A stretch of DNA of 52,537 bases from Mesorhizobium sp. LSHC420B00 (GTDB lineage Bacteria; Pseudomonadota; Alphaproteobacteria; Rhizobiales; Rhizobiaceae): assembly GCF_000503055.1 (NCBI RefSeq), contig NZ_AYVY01000002.1:541157-593693 (forward strand), in the 5' to 3' direction. Every line of letters starts with the position of its first letter. Within the stretch, counting starts at the first letter, position 1. Below, piece after piece: positions 1 to 9,187 of the stretch. The translations under genes were made by a program, and so were the position numbers. Under the pieces are notes generated by a model that saw nothing but the letters and a program-made list of their open reading frames with translations, searched no databases and was not told where the DNA came from.

Positions 1-377
1 ACGCCCTGGTAGACGCGAGAGGAATCCATGAAGCGGTCGCAAAGCACGACCGAGCCGCGCTCGACTGCCGGCCGGATGACCTGTTCGACATGGTCGGAAC
101 GCGCGGCGGCGAAAAGCAGCGCTTCCATCTTGGGGCCGAACGGCTCGGCTGCGCCTGAAAGCAGGACATGCCTGACCGCCTCCGCGCCCGGCGAGCCACC
201 CGGCTCACGCGTCACCAGTACATCGTATTTCTTGGCGCGCATCTTCTTTGCCAGCCGCCCGATCTGCGTCGACTTGCCTGCTCCTTCGCCGCCTTCAAAA
301 GTGATGAAAAATCCGCGCGCCAAAGCCTTTGTCCATACTTCGGGGACCGTATAGTCCCGGCGGGAAAAAAGGTCCAC
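1..377 (-). CDS. tmk: Thymidylate kinase, C-terminal part beyond window
   Basis: dTMP kinase makes dTDP from dTMP and ATP in the cytoplasm, on the path to dTTP. Seen: reading the minus strand, a P-loop ([11 protein letters not shown]) follows FFITF, then a TREPGG segment and the [12 protein letters not shown] segment, all hallmarks of this family; the rest of the gene runs off the left edge. The start is uncertain: a GTG at 377 and a TTG at 323 are in frame, and neither has a convincing ribosome binding site. With the GTG start it abuts the dacF-like stop (388), so the two are probably cotranscribed, as is common in rhizobia, where holB usually follows. Identity is firm; the 5' boundary is not. 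Confidence 0.9.
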   Translation of the reverse strand, partial: MDLFSRRDYTVPEVWTKALARGFFITFEGGEGAGKSTQIGRLAKKMRAKKYDVLVTREPGGSPGAEAVRHVLLSGAAEPFGPKMEALLFAAARSDHVEQVIRPAVERGSVVLCDRFMDSSRVYQG

Positions 378-387
378 CGCGACGGTG

Positions 388-1548
388 CTAACGCAGCCAG
401 CCGACGGCCAGTTCCTTGGCGGCATCGAGCGCGCGTTGCGGCAACGAACCGACACCGATCGACTCGGCGGCAAAAAGCGGCGTCTCCTGGCTCAGCGTAT
501 CGCCGATCCAGACGCGCAGCGTACCCACCGGCTGCCCCTCCTCCACCGGCGCTGCCACCGGTCCGTCATAGACAATCCTGGCGGTGAGCTTGTCGCGGTT
601 GGCGATCGGTAGGAAGATCTCCACGGGTCCATTAGCCTTTAACGCGACGCCGGATTTGGAGCCGCCAAAGACCTGGGCTTCGCCAACCACTTCGTCCTTG
701 GCGAATATCTCCGTCTTCTCGAACGAGCGAACGCCCCAGTCGAGCAGCTTTCGCGCTTCCTCGGCGCGCTCGCGGTCGTTTGCCAGTCCGCTCATTGCCG
801 CAATCATCCTTGTTCCATTGTGGCTGACCGAGCCGACTATGCCGAATCCGGATTGCTCGCTGGCGCCGACTGCAAGGCCGTCGGCGCCTATATCCATGGC
901 CAGCAACGGGTTGCGGTTCCTCTGGGAAATCTTGTTCCAGCTAAAATCCTTCTGGCCATAATAGCGGTAGAGATCCGGGTAGTTGCGCCAGATATGCAGG
1001 GCCAGAAGCGCAAGCTCGCGAACGCTCGTTTGCTGCCCGTCGGCCGGCAGACCGGTGGAATTGACGAAGGTCGATTTCTGCAAGCCGATCTGGCGGGCGC
1101 GCTCGGTCATCTGCGCCGCGAAATTCGCTTCGGACCCGGCCATTCCTTCAGCGATGACGATACAGCCGTCATTGGCCGCCTGCACGGTCACGCCCTGGAT
1201 CAGGTCCTCCAGCCGGATCGTCGACTTGAGTTTCGCGAACATGGTCGATGTCCCCGAAGGAGCGCCGCCCTTGCGCCAGGCGTTCTCGCTGACCACGAAA
1301 GTGTCGTCGAGCGTCATGCGCCCTGATTTGATGGCGTCGAAGACCACTTCCATCGTCATCAGCTTGGCCAGCGAGGCCGGCGGGATCAACCTGTCCGCAT
1401 CCTTGGAAAACAGCACGGTGCCGGTTTCGGCGTCGATCATGAAGGCCTGCGCGGCCTTGGTCTCGAAAAGCTGTGCTGAGACCGGCACAAGCGAGAGCAG
1501 CAGCAGGCCGAGCGTCATGAGCCCGGTGGAAGGACGGAAAAATTTCAT
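388..1548 (-). CDS. DacF/PBP5-like D-alanyl-D-alanine carboxypeptidase with altered motifs
   Basis: Periplasmic penicillin-binding protein of the PBP5/6 (S11 peptidase) family, 386 aa, with a signal peptide ending near VSA (residues 22-25) and a C-terminal beta domain. Family members remove the terminal D-Ala of peptidoglycan pentapeptides. The acylation motif SLAK is intact (Ser59, Lys62). The second motif, normally SxN, reads AAN (124-126) followed by DG. The third, normally KTG after DGL, reads AVG (226-228); I checked both on the DNA. Two of three active-site motifs therefore lack their usual side chains, so the enzyme may be weak, redirected or structural. It lies between rlpA and tmk on the same strand, the usual rhizobial order. 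Fold assignment is firm; activity is doubtful. Confidence 0.88.
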   Translation of the reverse strand: MKFFRPSTGLMTLGLLLLSLVPVSAQLFETKAAQAFMIDAETGTVLFSKDADRLIPPASLAKLMTMEVVFDAIKSGRMTLDDTFVVSENAWRKGGAPSGTSTMFAKLKSTIRLEDLIQGVTVQAANDGCIVIAEGMAGSEANFAAQMTERARQIGLQKSTFVNSTGLPADGQQTSVRELALLALHIWRNYPDLYRYYGQKDFSWNKISQRNRNPLLAMDIGADGLAVGASEQSGFGIVGSVSHNGTRMIAAMSGLANDRERAEEARKLLDWGVRSFEKTEIFAKDEVVGEAQVFGGSKSGVALKANGPVEIFLPIANRDKLTARIVYDGPVAAPVEEGQPVGTLRVWIGDTLSQETPLFAAESIGVGSLPQRALDAAKELAVGWLR

Positions 1549-1650
1549 CGGGTTCGACCAGTCAGCCGGCGCTCTTTTGCAAGTTGGCCGAAGCTAGCAG
1601 GCTTTTCCACGGCGGATCAATCGCGCACGAGAAAGCCAGGCGACCCGCCA

Positions 1651-2868
1651 TCAGTTGCGTACGGCAAGCGCATCCGGCGCACCATGCGACCACGCGGCCT
1701 GCAGCATCTCGTCCAGGCTGCCATGGCCGTCGGCATAGAGGTTGACCGAGTACCAGCCTTTGCCGTCGAGTTCGGAGCGCTGGATCTCGGTCTTGCCGAA
1801 GCTGGAAAGTTTGGCCGCCACCCGCTCGGCTTCGGCGGCATCCTCGAACGAACCCGCCGCGACATAGTCCGTGGGCGACCCGGCTGGAGGAGCTTGCCGT
1901 TTCCAGGATTGAAGAATCTCGGCGGGCGACATGCCGACGCCATCCAGCGCGGCGAAGGCGTTGGAGGCGCGCTGCACGCGCTCATTGGCATAGGACAGCG
2001 ACGCCACAGTGAATGGCGATTGCGCCGGCAGGTTGATTTCCGGACGCTCCGGCACGATCGGTCCAAATTCGGGCAGCGTCACATCGCCGGAGGCCGGTGC
2101 CTGCGTCGCAACGACAGCTTCCGATGCCTGCCCGGAATTCGTCAGCTGACCGGGGAACGGCACCACCGCGGCGCTTACCGGCAGGCTCGGCGACGGCCCA
2201 TTCATGGCGACCATGACACCGCTGGGCAGACCGTCCGATGGATCCGGTGCCCTGTTGCCGGGATGGTACGAGGCCATCAGATATTGACCGTCATTGCCTT
2301 CGAGCGGCGCACGGCCGACATATTCGACCTTCACCTCGGCCGTACCGATATTGGCATAATCGAGCATTTCAGCAGCGCGCTTAGACACATCGATGATGCG
2401 TCCATCATGATAGGGTCCGCGATCGTTGACGCGCACGATCACCGAGCTGCCGGTCTTCATGTTGGTGACACGCGCATAGCTCGGCAGCGGCATGGTCGGA
2501 TGCGCCGCCGTCAGATCTGCCATGTCGTAGACTTCGCCGTTGGCGGTCAACCGGCCGTGGAAGGCCTCACCATACCAGGATGCGAGGCCAACCTTGGCGT
2601 AACGCTTGTCTTCCTTTGGATAGTACCACTTGCCGCGCACCTGATAGGGTCTGCCGAGCTGATCGCGTCCGCGAGACGTCTTGAACATCACGCGCGGGCT
2701 GGCTTTCACACCGTATTCGGCTTCGGAAAAATATTCCTTGGAGCGTGGTTTCTTGTTGACCATCGCCTTTTGCTGCGGCCCGGCACATGCCGCAAGAAAG
2801 GCTGCCGACAAGGCAAACAGCGCGAAAGCGGAAGCGCGACGAAGACGCGGGCGCGCCGTAGTCTGCAT
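1651..2868 (-). CDS. rlpA: RlpA-like septal-ring lipoprotein (DPBB + SPOR)
   Basis: Outer-membrane lipoprotein of the RlpA family, lytic transglycosylases acting on naked glycan strands at the septum. The ATG at 2868 is chosen because it follows a GGGG-type ribosome binding site and begins a lipoprotein signal with lipobox LAAC; the longer upstream frame is not plausible. Domain order: lipid anchor (about 1-30), a double-psi beta-barrel near residues 95-190 (SWYG, FHGR.TANGE, NDRGPYH.GRIIDVS), a low-complexity linker, then a C-terminal SPOR domain (last ~75 residues, YVAAGSFED onward) that binds denuded peptidoglycan. Length (405 aa) is normal for alphaproteobacteria. It lies 102 bp upstream of the dacF-like gene on the same strand. 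Confidence 0.9.
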   Translation of the reverse strand: MQTTARPRLRRASAFALFALSAAFLAACAGPQQKAMVNKKPRSKEYFSEAEYGVKASPRVMFKTSRGRDQLGRPYQVRGKWYYPKEDKRYAKVGLASWYGEAFHGRLTANGEVYDMADLTAAHPTMPLPSYARVTNMKTGSSVIVRVNDRGPYHDGRIIDVSKRAAEMLDYANIGTAEVKVEYVGRAPLEGNDGQYLMASYHPGNRAPDPSDGLPSGVMVAMNGPSPSLPVSAAVVPFPGQLTNSGQASEAVVATQAPASGDVTLPEFGPIVPERPEINLPAQSPFTVASLSYANERVQRASNAFAALDGVGMSPAEILQSWKRQAPPAGSPTDYVAAGSFEDAAEAERVAAKLSSFGKTEIQRSELDGKGWYSVNLYADGHGSLDEMLQAAWSHGAPDALAVRN

Positions 2869-3143
2869 TTTCGATTGTCCCCTACAGTCTCGACGAAGGC
2901 ACCGCAGCTTTAACGTTGGCGGTGCCAAAGCACCCACTCCAGAAACGCCGGCGACTCCCAACCCCAATCCTTTTGTGCGCAGGAATTGTTTATCACCGTA
3001 TTAACCGATTGTGGTCGGAACCGGGCGAGATTGTGGCACGACCGTCTCGCCGATCGGCATGAAAATCATCGCGTATCGATCACCAGCGCCATTCGTGCCC
3101 GCACGCTTTGCTGCCCGGCGTTGGCATGTCTCCGAGCGCAGAT

Positions 3144-4028
3144 TCAGGGACCGAATATCACAAGCTCGGTGAACGTCAGATCTCCAAGTGCGGGTGGTCT
3201 GGGGCCCTTGAAGTATTTCAGCCCCTTGTTGGCGCGGTACCACCCCAACAAACCTGGAATCGGCTCCTTGGCGTCGACAAAGCAAACCAGGATTCCCCTT
3301 CGCAAGAGAAAGCGCCCCACGGCACCGGCGCACCGGCTTAAATCCGCGAGCGAGCGGCAATAGATGATCTGATGGCATCGGATAAGACCGTGCAACATTC
3401 GGCGCGGCATCAACACCAAGGGAAACGCTGCTCCGTCGCAAATGCAGATCAACGACAGGCAGCCCAGCGTGGAGTGTTCAGAGAGTATGTATCTCTCACT
3501 CTCGGACAGCATCGCCAATTCCGGAAGATCGGGACGCGCTTCGAGCACGCGACATGACCGCTGCGCCGAACTTAAAGCCGGCACGAAGGTAAATTGTCCG
3601 CTGGAGAAGAGCCGAAAGCCGAGCGCCCGGTTGGCTTTCAATGTCGCTTGTGCCGGCGAAATGTTCGTGTAGGTCACATCCCTTCGCTTGAGAACCGCCG
3701 CAACCAACATGGCGCCGTAGGGACGGAATTCTGCGTCGACTGACCAGCTTGAAAGATTGCAGCGGATTTCGTCGCCCTCCGACCCCTGGTAGCGAGCATA
3801 AAGGGTGAGCACAACGCCGACGATCCGACCGGCATGCTCCAAAACAAAGCCATATTGTGGGAACTCGGCAACTGCGGGCCGCTGCGACAAACGGGTCAGA
3901 GCCTGTATCCAGTAACTCCGGTTACGCGCCGGAAAGCCCCTGCACAGACAGTCGACCACTCCCTCCCAGTCGGCTTCTCGAATTGGTCTACAGCGAAGAC
4001 CGGGCGGGAGAGCGCCAAGTACGGCCAA
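3144..4028 (-). CDS. GNAT-like acyl-CoA N-acyltransferase
   Basis: Protein of about 294 aa with an N-terminal acetyltransferase-like fold: RPIREADWEGVVDCL at the start, a central beta-strand region (GRIVGVVLTLY), then SSWSVDAEFRPYGAMLV, where the acetyl-CoA-binding loop is expected. The second half is a less conserved domain that may be a second, degenerate GNAT unit. The substrate cannot be told. No ATG opens the frame: TTG at 4028 is preferred because GGAG lies 6 nt upstream; TTG at 4034 is the alternative. It stands alone, with no operon partner, in a stretch whose base composition is slightly lower in GC than its neighbours. Similar stand-alone acyltransferases occur in rhizobia, but no specific homologue is claimed. 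Confidence 0.7.
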   Translation of the reverse strand: MAVLGALPPGLRCRPIREADWEGVVDCLCRGFPARNRSYWIQALTRLSQRPAVAEFPQYGFVLEHAGRIVGVVLTLYARYQGSEGDEIRCNLSSWSVDAEFRPYGAMLVAAVLKRRDVTYTNISPAQATLKANRALGFRLFSSGQFTFVPALSSAQRSCRVLEARPDLPELAMLSESERYILSEHSTLGCLSLICICDGAAFPLVLMPRRMLHGLIRCHQIIYCRSLADLSRCAGAVGRFLLRRGILVCFVDAKEPIPGLLGWYRANKGLKYFKGPRPPALGDLTFTELVIFGP

Positions 4029-4337
4029 AATCAACTCCGGAATACGATTTACTTACATGTGTTTAATGCGCCCAACATATCGGCGCACAACGATTAATAG
4101 TCTGTGCGGGTTTTAAAAACGATTTTCCACACTCAGCACAAAACACAGGTCGCCATGCCGGGCTGCTCACCGTCCTGAATCGCGCCCAAAGGTGCGGTCA
4201 CCATGGTTGACTTGGTGTTGAATGCGGCTTTACAGGAATGAAGCGCGAACCGGTCGGGGAACGTCCTGGTGCCAATCCGGTACCGACTGCTCGAACCCGC
4301 CCTCTCGCGATATCCTAAGTGATTGAAAAATCACCTT
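4029..4337. other. Intergenic region before tRNA-Ser, no gene seen
   Basis: About 310 bp between the acyltransferase start and tRNA-Ser. It is AT-richer than the flanks, especially 4045-4140, and should carry the promoter of the minus-strand acyltransferase and that of the tRNA. I see no convincing -35/-10 pair, RNA structure or conserved reading frame. Confidence 0.5.
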
Positions 4338-4427
4338 GGAGGGATGGCCGAGCGGTTTAAGGCACCGGTCTTGAAAACCGGCGTGGGTGCAAGCCCACCG
4401 TGGGTTCGAATCCCACTCCCTCCGCCA
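4338..4427 (+). tRNA. tRNA-Ser (anticodon TGA)
   Basis: A 90-nt class II tRNA including an encoded CCA end. The acceptor stem GGAGGGA pairs with TCCCTCC (4417-4423), followed by discriminator G and CCA. The anticodon arm is CCGGT / CTTGAAA / ACCGG with TGA at 4372-4374; a long variable arm (GGGTGCAAGCCC region) and the T-loop TTCGAAT are present. It reads UCN serine codons, chiefly UCA. Confidence 0.97.
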
Positions 4428-4454
4428 TGCCATTACGTGATAGTACCCTGTGCC

Positions 4455-5276
4455 ATGATGGTTTCTGTCAACCCCCCTTCTCTCCAGGTGTTCGACATAG
4501 GCGGCGCTGCCGAGCGTCTGCCCAACCGCGCTCCGTTTCGCGCTATCGGCAAGGCGATTCGTCGTCGTGTGGAGGCAGGCTCCGCTCTTCTCGATCTAAA
4601 GTCCGCTTCCCACAAGGTGGCGATGCTCGCACGTCTTGTGGGGCGCGAAAGTGCTATTGTCGAAACCGAGTTTCAGGATGACGAGCGAGCATCGATTGGG
4701 GGCTCACTGTTCCAGCACGCCTTGCTGCTTTATGCGAGGGTTGCGACTTCGAATGACCAGCGCGGCGCGATGCCATTGACTAACGGTTGGACCGACGAAC
4801 AGCGCGCAAAGCACAGACATCTCCTCGATCTACGGCGCAAGGTGGTAGCGCACTTCGGATACGGCGATCACTACGCGGATGGGACATGGGCGATGGACCG
4901 GCTTCTCCTCGTGCAGTTGGCTGACGGCCAGTTCACACAGGTCGATTATGGTCAACGGACGAATTACAAGCAGAACGACGCCAAACTACTGAGCGATATG
5001 CTTCCACTAGCCCTGTCATCGATCGAGCGGATCAAAGTTGAACGGGACACTGATCTAGATCAGCTTCTAACGAGCTTGCCGCCCGCCGATTTCGCTGTCT
5101 TCGCGAAAGCCCTCGGCAATCCCATTGACGGTGTGGAGAACCTCCCGGCCGAGCTGTTTGCTAGCCTCGGCACTCCGCCGCGCGACCTTTTTCACACGCT
5201 CAGCCCAGCAAAAGAGCCACCTTCGTTCGGGATGATCGATCAGCGTCCACCGGCAGCCGACGCCTCATCGGGTTGA
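4455..5276 (+). CDS. Unrecognised protein with HEPN-like RxxxxH motif, beside tRNA-Ser
   Basis: About 273 aa, largely helical and soluble, with no signal peptide or membrane segment. I do not recognise a named family. The most telling segment is DLRRKVVAHFGYG (about residues 135-150), an arginine and histidine spaced R-x4-H inside a helix, resembling the catalytic motif of HEPN ribonucleases and of LRNKVxAH-type hypothetical proteins. The start is ATG at 4455 or 4458, 28-31 nt after the tRNA; the frame extends back through the tRNA but that part cannot be coding. No clear ribosome binding site is visible. GC is lower than in flanking housekeeping genes and no operon partner exists, which together with the tRNA-adjacent position suggests acquisition. 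A defence or toxin-like RNase role is only a hypothesis. Confidence 0.6.
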   Translation: MMVSVNPPSLQVFDIGGAAERLPNRAPFRAIGKAIRRRVEAGSALLDLKSASHKVAMLARLVGRESAIVETEFQDDERASIGGSLFQHALLLYARVATSNDQRGAMPLTNGWTDEQRAKHRHLLDLRRKVVAHFGYGDHYADGTWAMDRLLLVQLADGQFTQVDYGQRTNYKQNDAKLLSDMLPLALSSIERIKVERDTDLDQLLTSLPPADFAVFAKALGNPIDGVENLPAELFASLGTPPRDLFHTLSPAKEPPSFGMIDQRPPAADASSG

Positions 5277-5309
5277 TTTCCGCGCCCGAATATGGTGCTT
5301 CTCCCGCCC

Positions 5310-5693
5310 ATGAATAAACTTGCGGTCCTCGCATGCTTGATGCTGGCTTGGCCGGCCAGCGCCATGGACAGCGCATTGCGCGCCGGCCTGCTGAAACTCG
5401 ATCCGCAAACCCGGCTGGAGCAGAGATGCGACGCCGAAATTCTCGACCGGATTACCCGCGACGACCACAAATACAGAGCCGATCGCGTCGTCGCTTACGC
5501 CTTCGCGACGCCCGAAATGGGCGCCGATGCGATCAGGAGCCCGGGCGCTGCCTTTCGCAGCAAGGGACAATGGTACCGGCTGAAATTCAAATGCGAGACA
5601 GCGCCGGACCATATGGAAGTCCTGCAACTCCGCTACCGGATCGGCGACGAAATTCCCGAAAGCGACTGGCCCAAATACAATCTCTACAACTAA
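5310..5693 (+). CDS. DUF930 domain-containing secreted protein
   Basis: Small exported protein of 127 aa typical of Rhizobiales. The signal peptide runs from MNKLAVL to about PASA, which is why ATG 5310 is preferred over the in-frame ATG at 5292; neither has a strong ribosome binding site. The mature part carries the family pattern: LDP.TRLEQRCDAE near the start, DRVVAYAFA in the middle, GQWYRL and the CETAPDHM segment toward the end, with two cysteines that could form a disulfide. Molecular function of DUF930 is unknown. It lies 33 bp after the unrecognised gene on the same strand but is probably independent. Confidence 0.75.
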   Translation: MNKLAVLACLMLAWPASAMDSALRAGLLKLDPQTRLEQRCDAEILDRITRDDHKYRADRVVAYAFATPEMGADAIRSPGAAFRSKGQWYRLKFKCETAPDHMEVLQLRYRIGDEIPESDWPKYNLYN

Positions 5694-5886
5694 GCATTCG
5701 CGACCTCTGGCCGCATTTTCGCCGGTGTTTCGGGCCGATCGTCGCAAACTCTGTATGTTGCCGCCGTGACGGGCGGTTTGCCGACCTTGTTCCAACCAGT
5801 CCCTTGACGCGCGGGAACCATACACGTTAGGGCCTCCAGGCATTCAACCCGAACGGCCGGCCAACCAGCAAGGGAACTCCCAGTCG

Positions 5887-6546
5887 ATGGAAATTTTCAC
5901 CGCCGCGGGCTTCTCTGCCCTGCTCCAGGTCATCGCCATCGATCTCGTGCTTGCAGGCGATAACGCCATTGTCATCGGCCTTGCCGCTGCCGGCCTGCCG
6001 GTCGAGCAGCGCAAGAGAGCGATCCTTATCGGCGTGGTGGCGGCGACGGTGCTGCGCATCGGTTTTGCAGCTATCACTGTCACTCTGCTCCAGATTGTCG
6101 GCCTGCTGCTGGCCGGCGGCATCCTGCTGCTGTGGGTGTGCTGGAAGATGTATCGCGAACTGCGCACCTCCCATGCCGACGAAGTGGAGGCGACCGAGGC
6201 GTTGTCCAATTCCGATATCAACAGCGATAATATGGTGGCCGGGAAGGCGCGTAAGAAGACGCTGGGTCAGGCTGCATTGCAGATCGTCATCGCCGACGTC
6301 TCTATGTCGCTCGACAACGTACTGGCAGTCGCCGGCGCAGCGCGCGATCACTTCCAGGTGCTGGTGATCGGCCTGGTCCTGTCGATCGCGCTGATGGGCC
6401 TTGCCGCGAGCTTCATCGCCAAGCTGCTGCACCGCCACCGCTGGATCGCCTATATCGGCCTTTTGATCATCTTCTATGTCGCGCTCGATATGATCTATCG
6501 AGGCGCGGTGGAAGTCTTGCCGCATGTCAGCAGTGCGGTGAGCTGA
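5887..6546 (+). CDS. TerC/YjbE-family integral membrane protein
   Basis: 219-aa inner-membrane protein of the TerC superfamily, YjbE subgroup, with about seven predicted helices. The two diagnostic intramembrane acidic motifs are present: LVLAGDNAIV in the first helix and DVSMSLDNVLAVAG in the second half, both expected to line a metal pathway. A charged cytoplasmic linker (about residues 98-135) separates the halves. Relatives have been linked to manganese export or metal loading of secreted proteins, so a metal-transport role is reasonable but not shown. It is a stand-alone gene 146 bp upstream of rimO. I searched the 190-bp leader for the manganese riboswitch core and did not find it. Confidence 0.85.
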   Translation: MEIFTAAGFSALLQVIAIDLVLAGDNAIVIGLAAAGLPVEQRKRAILIGVVAATVLRIGFAAITVTLLQIVGLLLAGGILLLWVCWKMYRELRTSHADEVEATEALSNSDINSDNMVAGKARKKTLGQAALQIVIADVSMSLDNVLAVAGAARDHFQVLVIGLVLSIALMGLAASFIAKLLHRHRWIAYIGLLIIFYVALDMIYRGAVEVLPHVSSAVS

Positions 6547-6692
6547 CGCATCGACTCGAATTCGCATCGGCCGGCACTTCGACTTCGGCCAGCCTTCGGG
6601 GGCGCTTGCGTTTCGCTGCAGCCGCTGCCCATACCAATGCGGCAACAACTGTGGTACTGCGCCGCCAATCCTGAAAATCCGGAAAAGCTTTG

Positions 6693-8006
6693 ATGTCCGC
6701 CCCTCGTGTCAGCTTCGTCAGTCTTGGATGCCCGAAAGCCCTTGTGGATTCGGAACGCATCATCACGCGCCTGCGCGCCGAAGGCTACGAGATCGCCCGC
6801 AAGCACGACGGCGCCGACCTGGTCGTCGTCAACACCTGTGGCTTCCTCGATTCGGCCCGCGACGAATCGCTCAACGCCATCAGCTCGGCACTTTCGGAGA
6901 ATGGCAAGGTCATCGTCACCGGCTGCCTCGGCGCCGAACCGGACGTCATCCGTGAAAGACATCCCAACGTCCTCGCCATCACCGGCCCGCAAGCTTATGA
7001 AAGCGTGATGGCGGCAGTGCATGAGGCCGCTCCCCCGAGCCACGATCCCTATATCGACCTTTTGCCGCCGCAGGGCGTCAAGCTCACGCCGCGCCACTAT
7101 GCCTATCTCAAGATTTCGGAAGGCTGCAACAACCGCTGCACCTTCTGCATCATCCCGGCGCTGCGCGGCGATCTCGTATCGCGGCCGGCCGCCGACGTGT
7201 TGCGCGAGGCCGAGAAGCTGGCCAAGGCCGGGGTCAAGGAGATCCTCGTCATCTCGCAGGACACCAGCGCCTACGGCATCGACATCAAATACCAGACCAG
7301 CATGTTCGGCGATCGCGAAGTGCGGGCGAAATTCCTCGATCTGTCGGAAGAGCTGGGTAAGCTCGGTGTCTGGGTGCGCATGCACTATGTCTATCCCTAT
7401 CCGCATGTCGCCGACGTCATCCCACTGATGGCCGAAGGCACTATCCTTCCTTATCTCGATATCCCGTTCCAGCACGCCTCGCCGCAGGTGCTGAAGAACA
7501 TGCGCCGGCCCGCCCATGGCGAGAAGACGCTCGAGCGCATTCGCGGCTGGCGCGAGATCTGTCCGGATCTCGCCATTCGCTCCACCTTCATCGTCGGTTT
7601 CCCCGGCGAGACGGACGACGATTTCGAGATGCTGCTCGACTGGCTGGACGAGGCCAGGATCGATCGTGCCGGCTGCTTCAAATACGAGCCGGTCAGAGGC
7701 GCCCGTGCCAACGAGCTCGGCCTCGAGCAAGTGCCTCAGGAGGTCAAGGAAGCCCGCTGGCACCGCTTCATGCAGCGCCAGCAGAAGATCTCGGCAACGC
7801 AACTCACCAAGAAAATCGGCAAGCGCCTGCCGGTCCTGATCGACGAAGCACATGGCAATTCGGCCAAGGGCCGGACCAAATACGATGCGCCCGAAATCGA
7901 CGGTTCGGTCCATATCCAGTCGCGGCGGCCGTTGCGCGCCGGCGACATCGTCACGGTCAAGATCGATCGTGCCGACGCTTACGACCTCTACGGCTCGGCG
8001 GTCTGA
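6693..8006 (+). CDS. rimO: Ribosomal protein S12 methylthiotransferase RimO
   Basis: Radical-SAM enzyme adding a methylthio group to the conserved aspartate of ribosomal protein S12. Length 437 aa is standard. Order: N-terminal UPF0004 Fe-S domain ([21 protein letters not shown] cysteines), radical-SAM core with CNNRCTFC near residues 145-152, and a C-terminal TRAM domain (from about 370, ending near [10 protein letters not shown]) that contacts the substrate. The ATG at 6693 follows GGAAAAG; an adjacent TTG at 6690 is a less likely start. Followed by a strong hairpin terminator shared with the convergent transporter gene. Confidence 0.96.
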   Translation: MSAPRVSFVSLGCPKALVDSERIITRLRAEGYEIARKHDGADLVVVNTCGFLDSARDESLNAISSALSENGKVIVTGCLGAEPDVIRERHPNVLAITGPQAYESVMAAVHEAAPPSHDPYIDLLPPQGVKLTPRHYAYLKISEGCNNRCTFCIIPALRGDLVSRPAADVLREAEKLAKAGVKEILVISQDTSAYGIDIKYQTSMFGDREVRAKFLDLSEELGKLGVWVRMHYVYPYPHVADVIPLMAEGTILPYLDIPFQHASPQVLKNMRRPAHGEKTLERIRGWREICPDLAIRSTFIVGFPGETDDDFEMLLDWLDEARIDRAGCFKYEPVRGARANELGLEQVPQEVKEARWHRFMQRQQKISATQLTKKIGKRLPVLIDEAHGNSAKGRTKYDAPEIDGSVHIQSRRPLRAGDIVTVKIDRADAYDLYGSAV

Positions 8007-8029
8007 TATCGTTCAATCCAAAACAAAAA

Positions 8030-8053
8030 GGGCGCCGCGTGGCGCCCTTTCGT
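8030..8053. terminator. Bidirectional rho-independent terminator, rimO / BMP protein
   Basis: Perfect 7-bp stem GGGCGCC (8030-8036) and GGCGCCC (8041-8047) with loop GCGT, followed by TTTCGTT on the plus strand and preceded by AAAACAAAAA, which gives a U-run for minus-strand transcripts. It sits between convergent rimO and the binding-protein gene and should end both. Confidence 0.85.
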
Positions 8054-8072
8054 TCGATGTGTTTCCGGTTGC

Positions 8073-9140
8073 TTACTGTGGCAGCTTGTCGTCGACGCCC
8101 TTCACGTAGAAATTCATCCCAAGCAGCGTGCCGTCGTCAGCGACCTCGCCGTCCTTCAGCCATGGTGTGCCGTCCTGCTTGACGATCGGCCCGGTGAAGG
8201 GATTCCAGCCGTCGGCTATCTTCTTGGTGGTGGCCTCGGCCATCACCTTGACGTCGTCGGGCATATTGGTGAACGGCGCCAGCTTGACGGCGCCGTCCTT
8301 GATGCCGAGCCAGACATTGTCGGGCTTCCAGGTGCCGTCGAGCGCCGCCTGGACCCGGCTGATGTAGTACGGGCCCCACTCGTCGGTCAGCGAGGTCAGC
8401 TGCGCGTGCGGCGCGAACTTGATCATGTCGGAGGACTGGCCGAAGCCGTGCAGCTTGCGCTCCTCCGCCACCTGCAAAGCAGCGGTCGAGTCGGTGTGCT
8501 GGACGATGATGTCGGCGCCTTGGTCGAACAATGCCTTGGCTGCGTCGGCTTCCTTGCCCGGATCGAACCAGGAGTTCACCCAGACGATCTTCGCCTTGAA
8601 GTTCGGGTTGATCGACTGCGCGCCGAGCATGAAGGAATTTATGCCCATCACCACTTCCGGGATCGGGAAGGAAACGATGTAGCCGGCGACGCCCGACTTC
8701 GATTGCTTGGCGGCGATCTGGCCAAGCACGTAGCGGCCTTCATAGAAACGCGCATTGTAGATGCCGAGATTTTCGGCCGTCTTGTAGCCGGTGGCGTGCT
8801 CGAACATCACCTTGGGGAATTTCTTGGCGATCTTCACTTCCGGGTCCATGAAACCGAAGGACGTGCCGAAAATGATCTTGCAACCTTCGCGTGCCAGGCG
8901 TTCGAAGGCGCGATCGGCGTCGGGGCCTTCGGAGACGTTCTCGAGATAGGCGGTCTCGACCTTGTCGCCGAGTGCCTTTTCCACCTCGAGGCGGCCTTGG
9001 TCGTGCTGGTAGGAGTAACCGAAATCGCCTATCGGGCCGGTATAGACCCAGCAGGCCTTCAACTTGTCCGCCGCCTCGGCTGACGCCGCCAGTGACAATG
9101 CGGCCGTCGTCGCCATCAGGGCAATAAGCAGTTTTTTCAT
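8073..9140 (-). CDS. BMP-family ABC transporter substrate-binding protein (nucleoside-type)
   Basis: Periplasmic basic-membrane-protein (BMP/PnrA-like) receptor of 355 aa. A signal peptide with cleavage near SAEA precedes the CWVYTGPIGDFGYSYQHDQG start of the mature fold; later family segments are GTSFGFMDP and the DIIVQHTDST segment. Relatives bind purine nucleosides or related bases. The start ATG at 9140 is chosen because AGAGAGGT precedes it; a longer frame to 9191 lacks a site. It is the last gene of a four-gene set with ATPase and permeases upstream, separated from permease 2 by 47 bp. Ligand specificity is inferred from family only. Confidence 0.93.
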   Translation of the reverse strand: MKKLLIALMATTAALSLAASAEAADKLKACWVYTGPIGDFGYSYQHDQGRLEVEKALGDKVETAYLENVSEGPDADRAFERLAREGCKIIFGTSFGFMDPEVKIAKKFPKVMFEHATGYKTAENLGIYNARFYEGRYVLGQIAAKQSKSGVAGYIVSFPIPEVVMGINSFMLGAQSINPNFKAKIVWVNSWFDPGKEADAAKALFDQGADIIVQHTDSTAALQVAEERKLHGFGQSSDMIKFAPHAQLTSLTDEWGPYYISRVQAALDGTWKPDNVWLGIKDGAVKLAPFTNMPDDVKVMAEATTKKIADGWNPFTGPIVKQDGTPWLKDGEVADDGTLLGMNFYVKGVDDKLPQ

Positions 9141-9187
9141 TGTGTTACCTCTCTGAGTTAAGCCTTGGAGCTTCCGTCTTTTTGTTG

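Noticed and set aside
1684..2913. 409-aa open frame antisense to rlpA
   Set aside because: Arg/His-rich, no family features, and it is the complement of a clearly coding gene; long antisense frames are common at this GC.
4400..5300. Phage-type att duplication of the tRNA-Ser 3' end
   Set aside because: I looked for a repeat of the T-arm/acceptor sequence after the orphan gene and found none; no integrase nearby.
5694..5886. Possible manganese (yybP-ykoY) riboswitch upstream of the TerC/YjbE gene
   Set aside because: Expected from family context, but the conserved GGGGAGTA core and paired helix are not present.
6495..7913. 472-aa open frame antisense to rimO
   Set aside because: Mirrors rimO codon structure and has no recognisable domain or ribosome binding site.
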